The translations under genes were made by a program, and so were the position numbers. Shown piece by piece: positions 44,519 to 51,420 of a stretch of 64,000 bases of DNA. The DNA is from Carboxylicivirga agarovorans (lineage in GTDB: Bacteria > Bacteroidota > Bacteroidia > Bacteroidales > Marinilabiliaceae): positions 1-64,000 of the forward strand of contig NZ_JBNGPA010000003.1 in NCBI RefSeq assembly GCF_050589845.1. The letters are read 5' to 3'. The number at the start of each line of letters is the position of its first letter. The first letter of the stretch is position 1. A model generated the notes under the pieces. That model did not search any database. It saw only the letters and a list, made by a program, of their open reading frames with translations, and was not told the origin of the DNA.

Positions 44519-45282
44519 AACTCTGCTAATTCTTTTGGTATTGTAATCTTATACTTTGAGCTGTATGCTCCACTTTCTGTTATCATCCGGTCTCCGCTAC
44601 CTAAATCTATTTTATCTGTTTTCAGGAATTGAAGCCATTGATGATTTGCCTTTTCTGCCATATAAAGAAACAGACGTTTTACCTTCACAGAGTTGCAAGC
44701 TGATAGAAGCTCGCTAACGAGTCTCGGTTTTAAGTTGACCAATCCTTCTAAAACCTGATAGCATTCAACAAGGTCTGCATGTTGCGGTGCTAAAAACAAG
44801 CATTCCAGTATGGCACGTTCGGGTGTTGATACATTAACTTTTATATCTTTTATTTCCATTTCCTTGATGCCTGTATTTTCAGGAAGAAATGAAGTAGGTT
44901 TCTGAAATAGTTCTACATTCCAGTTGTAATTTGTAAACCAGTTAGGCATTCTGGTTTGCAGGGGGGAAAAGAGGTATATCGTTTCCTTACTTAGTCTGAA
45001 ATAGTGGCTGAATCCATGTAAGATTAATGCGGTTAAACCTCCCACATGAATTTTGATATTTAGTTGGTTTTGCAAAGCATTCACACCTGCCTGCCATTCT
45101 AACAAATCTCCGGGCTTTTTATAGGCACCTCTTCCTAACGGTTCTATCCATCCACTTTCCTGATAGTACCTTCGCAGATGTCTGGAAACACCATTTTCAT
45201 CCAATACTGCTGCTGTTATCACATTATTGGGCTGTAATAAATTAAAAAGCTTCTTTAATTTTGTGTCATTATGCGTAGTCAT
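44515..45282 (-). CDS. AbiEi-family antitoxin
   Basis: This is the antitoxin and probable autorepressor of the pair. From the Met at 45282 it has 255 residues: an N-terminal winged helix (LKKLFNLLQPNNVITAAVLDENGVSRHLRRYYQ) and a C-terminal AbiEi-type domain (HVGGLTALILHGFSHYF, STPERAILECLF). I prefer 45282 to the in-frame Met at 45333, because a TAnnTTTG promoter box falls at 45306-45299, inside the longer version. Characterised AbiEi proteins bind inverted repeats upstream of their own gene, and a nested inverted repeat is present at 45355-45383. Confidence 0.88.
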   Translation of the reverse strand: MTTHNDTKLKKLFNLLQPNNVITAAVLDENGVSRHLRRYYQESGWIEPLGRGAYKKPGDLLEWQAGVNALQNQLNIKIHVGGLTALILHGFSHYFRLSKETIYLFSPLQTRMPNWFTNYNWNVELFQKPTSFLPENTGIKEMEIKDIKVNVSTPERAILECLFLAPQHADLVECYQVLEGLVNLKPRLVSELLSACNSVKVKRLFLYMAEKANHQWLQFLKTDKIDLGSGDRMITESGAYSSKYKITIPKELAEL

Positions 45283-45298
45283 ACTACTCAATTTTACA

Positions 45299-45306
45299 CA
45301 AAGATA
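45299..45306 (-). promoter_or_regulatory. Candidate -7 box of the AbiEi/AbiEii operon
   Basis: TATCTTTG on the minus strand fits TAnnTTTG and lies 16 bases before the chosen AbiEi start. It supports the short form of AbiEi. Confidence 0.5.
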
Positions 45307-45354
45307 AAGAGATTGTTTGATAAAAAAACACAATAGCTTTAAAAATATTCATTA

Positions 45355-45383
45355 ATGAGTAGTTAAACTACGCAAATACTCAT
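45355..45383. promoter_or_regulatory. Nested inverted repeat, candidate AbiEi operator
   Basis: GTAGTTAAACTAC (45359-45371) is a perfect inverted repeat with a one-base centre. Around it ATGAGTA (45355) and TACTCAT (45377-45383) form a second one. They lie about 50-75 bp upstream of the -7 box. AbiEi binding is inferred from the family's known autoregulation. Confidence 0.5.
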
Positions 45384-45585
45384 ATTTATAAAGTTATTTA
45401 TCTTCTTTTCGTTGTCAAAAGCAATTAACCTATAAGCAAACCCAAATGCTTTATTATCAATATGGGTTTCTGTCAACGGAATCTTTCTTAAATTAAAATC
45501 TAATGATTCTGGTTATTAAAATAAACGCTTTAAAACTTATTGAGAGTATTAATAATTTTTTACTTACGAAAAGACTACATACAAT

Positions 45586-45648
45586 AAAGAACTGGAGCTT
45601 ATCCTGGAACATTTTTGTATTAGCCAGGAAGAATTTGAGGGGCTGTAA
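45586..45648 (+). pseudogene. Relic 3' end of a third DUF4248 gene
   Basis: This frame reads KELELILEHFCISQEEFEGL and stops, matching the last 20 codons of the DUF4248 genes at 42322 and 43084. The upstream part is missing. The rest of the 45384-45738 gap has no gene that I can support. Confidence 0.75.
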
Positions 45649-45738
45649 GAAATGATTGTCTAAACAGAGCTTAATTTCTTATTCATACCTAAAACCTATC
45701 ACAATCAAACATCTACAATTACTTAATTTCATAAAGGC

Positions 45739-45767
45739 ATGTATAAAAAACTCCATTTTTTATACAT
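45739..45767. other. Perfect 12-bp inverted repeat upstream of fic
   Basis: ATGTATAAAAAA (45739-45750) and TTTTTTATACAT (45756-45767) flank a 5-base loop. It could be an operator or, read on the plus strand, a weak terminator. The TGTATA/TATACA core recurs in the fic promoter. Confidence 0.5.
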
Positions 45768-45780
45768 CCATAACTAACTA

Positions 45781-45823
45781 TGTATAGTTTATTGCATTTT
45801 CTATACAAAAGAACCTATATTTG
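45781..45823 (+). promoter_or_regulatory. Predicted fic promoter with overlapping inverted repeat
   Basis: TTG at 45792-45794 and TATATTTG at 45816-45823 (spacer 21) resemble the Bacteroidota promoter. TGTATAG (45781) and CTATACA (45801) form an inverted repeat covering it, and CTATACAAA recurs just before the start codon. This suggests repression at the promoter. Confidence 0.52.
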
Positions 45824-45849
45824 TAAAGAAAAACACAAAATCTATACAA

Positions 45850-46920
45850 ATGAAATCTTGGGGACTATCAGAGCTACCATTAAATATTGATTTCGAGACA
45901 AAGAAAGTTTTAAAATCGCTTCCATCCGCTCATGCAGCTTTAGCAGAATTAAAAGGAATCGCTTCGACAATACCAAATCAAAATATTTTAATAAACACAT
46001 TGGGTTTGCAAGAAGCTAAGGATAGTTCTGCAATTGAGAATATTATTACAACGCATGATGATCTCTATAAATCAGAATTAAACCTTGAAGGATTTAAATC
46101 ATTGAATGCTAAAGAAGTTCAGAATTACATTTCTGCTCTAAAAAAAGGATTTGCTCTGACTAGCAAAAGTGGATTGTTAACCAATAAGATTATACTGGAA
46201 ATTCAGGAGGAACTGGAAGACAATAAAGCCGGATTCCGAAAATTACCCGGGACAGCGCTGAAGAATACATCTACAGGAGAAACAATATATACTCCGCCAC
46301 AGGATTACGATGAGATTATGAAATTAATGTCCAATCTTGAGAAGTACATTAATGACTCCGATATGCAAGATTGTGATCCGTTAATAAAAATGGCCATTAT
46401 TCATTTTCAATTTGAAAGTATTCACCCATTTTATGATGGAAATGGACGAACTGGAAGAATAATCAATATTCTGTATTTAATACTTGAGGAATTACAAAAT
46501 CTCCCAATATTATATCTAAGTAATTATATTATAAAGCATAAATCAGATTACTACAGCTATTTACAGCAAGTTAGAGATCAGAATCTGTGGGAAGAATGGA
46601 TTTTATTTATGATTAAGGGCATTGAGGTTACATCGCGAGAAACAATTGAGTTAATAATTAAAATTAAAGAGCTCATGCTTGACTATAAACATCGATTGAG
46701 AGATAATTATAAATTCTATAGTCAGGATTTACTCAACAACCTTTTTAAACACCCTTATACGAAAATAGAATACGTTGTAAATGACTTAGGGGTATCAAGA
46801 TTGACAGCAGCAAATTACCTTAATAAATTAGCAAAAGATAAAATGCTAAAAAAAGAAAAATTAGGTACTGGTAATTATTACATTAACGAAGAGCTCTTTG
46901 AACTTTTGACGAAGAGATAA
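45850..46920 (+). CDS. Fic-family protein with N-terminal inhibitory helix
   Basis: It is predicted to transfer AMP (or another nucleotide moiety) to target proteins. The 356-residue protein has a Fic/DOC N-terminal domain, the core motif HPFYDGNGRTGR starting at His192, and a C-terminal winged-helix-like segment (YVVNDLGVSRLTAANYLNKL). The inhibitory motif S/T-x3-E-G/N is present in the N-terminal helix as Ser59-x3-Glu63-Asn64, which makes it a class II, self-inhibited Fic protein; the Glu is known to block productive ATP binding in this class. The gene stands alone near the right end of the island with its own promoter and inverted repeats. The target is unknown. Confidence 0.93.
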   Translation: MKSWGLSELPLNIDFETKKVLKSLPSAHAALAELKGIASTIPNQNILINTLGLQEAKDSSAIENIITTHDDLYKSELNLEGFKSLNAKEVQNYISALKKGFALTSKSGLLTNKIILEIQEELEDNKAGFRKLPGTALKNTSTGETIYTPPQDYDEIMKLMSNLEKYINDSDMQDCDPLIKMAIIHFQFESIHPFYDGNGRTGRIINILYLILEELQNLPILYLSNYIIKHKSDYYSYLQQVRDQNLWEEWILFMIKGIEVTSRETIELIIKIKELMLDYKHRLRDNYKFYSQDLLNNLFKHPYTKIEYVVNDLGVSRLTAANYLNKLAKDKMLKKEKLGTGNYYINEELFELLTKR

Positions 46921-47122
46921 GATAAGATCACAAACATCAATTTAACCAGTAAATTTTTCATTTTTAGGTTCGGTTCCTTTTTGCTACTTTTGAAGTGAAA
47001 TGAGTTCATTAAAACGCATTTGAAACGGTCATTTCTTGGCCAATTTTGGTGGACTTACAGAGGACTTAAATAATTGAATTCGTAAAATATTGAGGATAGG
47101 GCACTTAAAGTAATTTTTCAGT
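46921..47122. other. Right end of the island, non-coding, with GGACTT pair
   Basis: No gene was found. GGTGGACTT at 47048-47056 and AGAGGACTT at 47059-47067 have the same 11-bp spacing and trailing AAA as the pair at the left end (1061-1080), consistent with integrase arm sites. Confidence 0.5.
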
Positions 47123-47137
47123 TCCCCCTCTCTCCGC
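47123..47137 (+). other. attR copy 1
   Basis: TCCCCCTCTCTCCGC is identical to the last 15 bases around the tRNA-Ser 3' end (944-958). It is the most likely right boundary of the island. Confidence 0.72.
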
Positions 47138-47148
47138 GAAAGGAAAAG

Positions 47149-47178
47149 CGCTTCCCATTTATGGGGAGCGTTTTTTTT
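47149..47178 (+). terminator. Displaced tRNA-Ser terminator, copy 1
   Basis: CGCTTCCC/GGGGAGCG stem with one G-T pair and a run of eight T, 12 bases after the att core. Its spacing from the tRNA end suggests it is the original chromosomal terminator of tRNA-Ser. Confidence 0.78.
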
Positions 47179-47293
47179 GTTTATGGACAAAGACGAAGCT
47201 TGCTTCAGGCTTTGGGATTAAACTAAAAAAACGAGAGACCTGAAAAGGGATCGTTTTTCTATGCTCGTTCAGGACTCCCAATTCGGGATATAT

Positions 47294-47310
47294 AATCCCC
47301 CTCTCTCCGC
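47294..47310 (+). other. att copy 2
   Basis: All 17 bases AATCCCCCTCTCTCCGC match tRNA-Ser 942-958, a slightly longer match than copy 1. It may mark an older or alternative island boundary. Confidence 0.7.
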
Positions 47311-47321
47311 GAAAGGAAAAG

Positions 47322-47350
47322 CGCTTCCCATTTATGGGGAGCGTTTTTTT
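47322..47350 (+). terminator. Displaced tRNA-Ser terminator, copy 2
   Basis: This has the same hairpin as at 47149-47178, inside the second repeat unit, with seven T. Confidence 0.75.
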
Positions 47351-47500
47351 GTTTATGGACAAAGACGAAGCTTGCTTCAGGCTTTGGGATTAAACCAAAA
47401 AACAAGAGACCTGAAAAGGGATCGTTTTTCTATGCTTGTCCAGAACTCCCGGTTCGGAAAATATTATCTCCCTCTTTTCTTTGATAGCGAAAATAATTTT

Positions 47501-47603
47501 AAAAGACTTTAGGTCACTCCAGCACCAAAATAACTCAGGACTATGCAAGAACAACGAATCTTTGATTCAAAAGAACATAAAGAAAGTTAAGGATTTGTAT
47601 TTG
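47501..47603 (+). pseudogene. Relic 3' end of a second tyrosine recombinase gene
   Basis: From AAAAGACTTTAGG the sequence follows the last 30 codons of the integrase at 1206-2420 (LGHSSTKMTQRYARTTEALIQ, then MEKIKDLY) with scattered substitutions and one base lost near the middle. The catalytic Tyr codon is kept. All upstream coding sequence is gone; the relic starts about 190 bp after att copy 2, where an intact integrase would reach its C-terminus only about 1.4 kb from att. It marks a past insertion of a sister element at this site. Confidence 0.85.
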
Positions 47604-47616
47604 ATTGTTCATAGGA

Positions 47617-47654
47617 TAAAAAAATGGAGGCAATCTCTTTTGCAGATCACCTCC
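47617..47654 (-). terminator. Rho-independent terminator of the second carbohydrate cluster
   Basis: On the minus strand an 11-bp stem GGAGGTGATCT/AGATTGCCTCC (two wobble pairs) with a 7-nt loop is followed by seven T, just after the 833-residue beta-helix gene. Confidence 0.82.
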
Positions 47655-47673
47655 TCGATAAGTTTATTGTTAT

Positions 47674-50175
47674 TTATTTAACAATCAGCTTTTTTTTATG
47701 ACGAACTACCACACCATCTCTAATTAATACAACATATATACCTGGTTCAAACCTTTTTATTTCAACGTTATATAGTTCATTACTGTTTATTATTTCTGAT
47801 TTAAATTTACGTCCTAGTATATCATAAAATTCAATTACACATCCCTCAATCTGACACCCCTTAATAATAACATTATCATTGGCTGGATTCGGTGAAATAG
47901 TAATAGCATCGTTTAGATTCTCCTCCTCAAATTCCTCACCGTTGAAAGCTGATTTTAAACCTGACTGATTGTGGAGCTTCCAACATGTTTCGGTAGTATC
48001 AGCAGCAATCGACTGTGTCAGATAAGAATTATTTGCTGCATCTCCTTTCAAATAATTTCCACTATAATGGTTCTTGATGTGATAATATCCTTCTTTCCCT
48101 TCAACAGGTATAATTTGCCATTTCAAAGTAGACCAGCTGGCATAATCATAAACTGCTACTTTCTCACCGTCGGCAGTTGGCGTAGATGAAGCTGGGTCAT
48201 AGCCCCTAATATACCTATCGCTATAAGCATTCTGAATATGATAATATCCCGGAAAATTTACATCTTCTGTGATCAACCAATTCTGTGTAGACCAGGTGGG
48301 TCGGTCATCATAAATGGTTACATAAGAATCATTCCCATGTGTATTACTTGAGTTTGGGTCATAGCCTCTTAAATAGTTAGAGTGCGTATAATTCTGAATT
48401 CGATATACGGCGCCACTTTCAATACCATTATTATTAATGGTTTTACTACCGTCAACATCACGCAATTGAATATCTTCAGCAATACCTGTAAAAGTGTTAT
48501 CAGTAATTGTTATATCCCGTGCTTCATCAAGGATGATGCCTACTCTCCCCGTTTCGGCAACTGTACTTTCAAATTGATTACCTGTAATCGAGATATTTGA
48601 AATATCCATGTCGTCAAAACCATCCGTACTTGCATTAAATGCATTAATATAGCCGTATTCATCGGTTTCGTCACCAGGATTATCCAGATTGACTTCCCAT
48701 ACACAGTCTTTAAAAACCGAATTGGTAACAGCCAGGTTGCTTCCTGCATGATTACGTGTCGGATTGGCTCCAAACCGAACTGCAGCATACATGATATTTT
48801 CATGATTATTATTATCTGAAAGAACGTTATCGCAAAACAGAATATTTGATGAACCGGCAATACTTTTAAACGTGCTGTTTCGAATTATTACTGTATCGGG
48901 ACTAACTCCTGCCGGTATCAGATTCGTTCCTACCTGAACAAATGAAGGCATATCTTCAGAAGTAACCACAGAGTATACACTACCAGCAGATGAGCTACTA
49001 ATGTATGATACACTTTCCACATCTACTTTATGTCTTACACCATTTTCATTGAAATACAGAGGACGAATATTACAGGTAAATGATCCGATACTTTGATCAG
49101 TAATAAACTGAAGATTCCTGTCATCCGTTTTTGAATATATTTCGGCTGCAGTTCCTGTGACTACAAAAGCATCTAATCGTGTACCTTTCACGTTCATGTT
49201 TTCAAACACGAACTCACCTTTATTTCTTGAGGCATGCACACCGTCTCTGGGACTCATGGCAAAACGTTTGTTTTCAGGGCGTATCTCCACATTATTTCCA
49301 TAAATATTCTCACCATATGCTACAAATAAAGACGACCTTAATGCACTGTAAATATGAATATTTTCAAGGTGTACGTTTATGTTTTTATATAAATATACAG
49401 TACCCACAGAAGTATAGCCATAATGCCATGACAGATAATCTCCAACCTCAACATGACTGAAATTGGCATAACTGGTATGATTGGTTTCCATTTCCCTATT
49501 GGTGCCAGCCACTTTAGAAAAAGTTGGCCCTGTTGTATATGTAACACTTGGCGCATCAATCTTCAAAATTTCATCGCCTTCGTTTTGGGTGGCAGAATCC
49601 CAGGTCCATACATTGGCTGCGGTAGCCGGACAGCTATTATCAACAGGATATCCGTCCTCAATCTCCACTTTTATATTTGTTGCATCTTTTGAAATCACTT
49701 TCCCTACAGTAAAAAAAAGCTGATCATTTGTAAATGTCAGGTTCTCCAGTTTTAGACCTGCATTACTACTAGCCTTTATTATTGATGGTAAATAACCGCT
49801 TGAGTTATCCTGATAAACTAATTCTCTCTTGATATGAGTCGCAGGTTCCCCACTAGCATCAATAGCGCCTCTGAGAGTCAGATTGGTTTTACCTGAAATA
49901 AACATATGGGCTGTATTATTGGTAGTAAATCTGGAATCTGGCTTTCTTAAATTGTAAACACCGGCCTGAAAGAGCACAACATCTCCATTTCCGGCTGCAT
50001 CAATAGCTGCCTGAATTTGATCTTCATCGTCGATTCCATCATTAGGGAATGCATTGTAATCGGAAACATGAATGACAGATCCGCTTTCGCTAACACTAAA
50101 AGTCGGATACGATTGTGCATAAGTAGTTAACACTCCCAATAGCACAAATAGCAATTGAATTGTGAATTTTTTCAT
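47674..50175 (-). CDS. Secreted right-handed beta-helix protein with beta-trefoil domain and T9SS tail
   Basis: This is probably a polysaccharide-active enzyme (lyase or glycosidase) of unknown specificity. It has 833 residues: a signal peptide ending TYAQ, a parallel beta-helix (about residues 30-580) of the pectin-lyase type (FPNDGIDDEDQIQAAIDAAG, FQAGVYNLRKP, SPRDGVHASRNKG), a ricin-like beta-trefoil (about 587-740) with three related YHIQN-type repeats such as YYHIQNAYSDRYIRGYDP, and a T9SS tail (ISPNPANDNVIIKGC to the end). The helix is paralogous to that of 62192-63889. The trefoil suggests carbohydrate binding. Confidence 0.75.
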   Translation of the reverse strand: MKKFTIQLLFVLLGVLTTYAQSYPTFSVSESGSVIHVSDYNAFPNDGIDDEDQIQAAIDAAGNGDVVLFQAGVYNLRKPDSRFTTNNTAHMFISGKTNLTLRGAIDASGEPATHIKRELVYQDNSSGYLPSIIKASSNAGLKLENLTFTNDQLFFTVGKVISKDATNIKVEIEDGYPVDNSCPATAANVWTWDSATQNEGDEILKIDAPSVTYTTGPTFSKVAGTNREMETNHTSYANFSHVEVGDYLSWHYGYTSVGTVYLYKNINVHLENIHIYSALRSSLFVAYGENIYGNNVEIRPENKRFAMSPRDGVHASRNKGEFVFENMNVKGTRLDAFVVTGTAAEIYSKTDDRNLQFITDQSIGSFTCNIRPLYFNENGVRHKVDVESVSYISSSSAGSVYSVVTSEDMPSFVQVGTNLIPAGVSPDTVIIRNSTFKSIAGSSNILFCDNVLSDNNNHENIMYAAVRFGANPTRNHAGSNLAVTNSVFKDCVWEVNLDNPGDETDEYGYINAFNASTDGFDDMDISNISITGNQFESTVAETGRVGIILDEARDITITDNTFTGIAEDIQLRDVDGSKTINNNGIESGAVYRIQNYTHSNYLRGYDPNSSNTHGNDSYVTIYDDRPTWSTQNWLITEDVNFPGYYHIQNAYSDRYIRGYDPASSTPTADGEKVAVYDYASWSTLKWQIIPVEGKEGYYHIKNHYSGNYLKGDAANNSYLTQSIAADTTETCWKLHNQSGLKSAFNGEEFEEENLNDAITISPNPANDNVIIKGCQIEGCVIEFYDILGRKFKSEIINSNELYNVEIKRFEPGIYVVLIRDGVVVRHKKKLIVK

Positions 50176-50300
50176 GATTTAAAAATTAGTTAGACTTTAA
50201 TGGAAGTACCTTAAAAAAGGCATATCAACTCTAAGCCACAAACAAGAAATTGTCCGGGCACAAGAACCAATCAATTGTATAACAACTAATTATTTACGTA

Positions 50301-51188
50301 TTAAAGCATAAAATCTATTGGAATAACATATGGCATTCGCACATATTCACCATACTGAATACCAGGCTCCCAACTGGGCATATTCCTAACAACTCTTAAA
50401 GCCTCTTGATCTAATAGATAATCTACTGACTTTACTAATCTTGCATTCTCAACCCTACCATCTTTAGCTATAACGAACTTAACAAATACCCGTCCTTGCT
50501 TTTTATATTTTTGAGCGGATAAAGGATATTTCACACACTTGGCTATATAATCTCTTAACATTGGTGTACCACCCGGAAATTGTGGCATTCGAAAAAATGG
50601 AATATGTGCAAGTTCTTCACCATTTTCAGATAAAACCATAGCTTTTACCAGTTTATAAGACCTCCCTTGTTCTTTATCAACAAAGTCATAATATTCATCA
50701 TCCCGTTTTAACTGCCCATTTAAATAATATGATTTAACTTGAATTTTTCTTTCCCTTTCTGGACCAGAATAAAGAACCTCGTTTTTTAAATTACCTCCTA
50801 CATAGTAATCGTGAACCGATTGAAGTACGCCACTCTTATAAACACTTTCCCGCTTTAAATCAGAAGTTGTGAAATATGACTTAGTCCATACTACTTTATT
50901 GTCTTTATATAACGTCTTTTTACTTATCACGCCAGTTTTATAATAATGCGTATGAACACCTATTCTACCCTTTAAATCTTTCTTAAGTGCATTCCCTTCA
51001 AAACTCAATTCTCCATTTATATGATAGCGTTCTATTTTCCACGTTTTATCAGCATTCTTTGTTTGAATGGTATAAAATACCGCCTTTTTCTTTGTTGTTA
51101 TCTTTTCATTTTGATCCCAGTAAGTTATTTTCTGAGAAAAAACCAGGTGACTAATCATCAAAAACAAAAGCAATATTATGCATCTCAT
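50301..51188 (-). CDS. TonB-like protein with MORN-type repeats
   Basis: The 295-residue protein has a cleavable-looking signal (MRCIILLLFLMISHLVFSQ), several MORN/YwqK-like repeats (YHINGELSFEG, HYYKTGVISKKTLY, YYVGGNLKNEVLY, YYLNGQLKRDDEYY) and a C-terminal TonB domain (GGTPMLRDYIAKCVKYP, GRVFVKFVIAKDGRVENARLVKS, EALRVVRNMPSWEPG). Because it lacks the usual N-terminal anchor and Pro-rich linker, it may not energise transporters like classical TonB; such TonB_C proteins are frequent in Bacteroidota. It sits between two glycan-active genes, with a LacI-type palindrome 85 bp upstream. Confidence 0.82.
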   Translation of the reverse strand: MRCIILLLFLMISHLVFSQKITYWDQNEKITTKKKAVFYTIQTKNADKTWKIERYHINGELSFEGNALKKDLKGRIGVHTHYYKTGVISKKTLYKDNKVVWTKSYFTTSDLKRESVYKSGVLQSVHDYYVGGNLKNEVLYSGPERERKIQVKSYYLNGQLKRDDEYYDFVDKEQGRSYKLVKAMVLSENGEELAHIPFFRMPQFPGGTPMLRDYIAKCVKYPLSAQKYKKQGRVFVKFVIAKDGRVENARLVKSVDYLLDQEALRVVRNMPSWEPGIQYGEYVRMPYVIPIDFML

Positions 51189-51272
51189 AAGCTTATCTAA
51201 TATTTTTATTTAAATCTAGTAGAAAAAATCATGCTTACCCAGCTTAAAAAACATTAACTAACTCATTATTAA

Positions 51273-51286
51273 CGGAAACGTTTCCG
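51273..51286. promoter_or_regulatory. CGGAAACGTTTCCG palindrome, candidate LacI-type operator
   Basis: A perfect 14-bp palindrome with the central CG typical of LacI/GalR-family operators lies 85 bp upstream of the TonB-like gene and about 135 bp after the stop of the 1525-residue gene. No LacI-type gene is in the window. Confidence 0.45.
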
Positions 51287-51420
51287 ACACATAAGAAAGT
51301 AATAAATGACAAATAAAAGTTAGACGTAGCAAAGTTTATTATATGCACAAGAGCTGCTACTTTTGAAGCAACTGCTCTTGTACTCTGGTAGTTTGATTGA
51401 ATTATTGCGAAATACCAAGA

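Larger units (their letters stand above)
47123..47480 (+). repeat. 173-bp tandem repeat of tRNA-Ser end plus terminator
   Basis: The unit begins with the tRNA-Ser 3' end, continues with a terminator hairpin and about 110 further bases, and repeats from 47296 with few differences. A third, degraded start of the unit is seen around 47467-47480. The units differ by scattered substitutions, so the duplication is not brand new. Short open frames across it are by-products. Confidence 0.8.

Noticed and set aside
45283..45333. Longer start for the AbiEi gene at 45333
   Set aside because: A TAnnTTTG promoter box lies inside this part, and the family usually starts near the winged helix.
47159..47681. 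Short open frames in both directions across the tandem repeats
   Set aside because: They come from the 173-bp repeat and the integrase relic and show no protein features.
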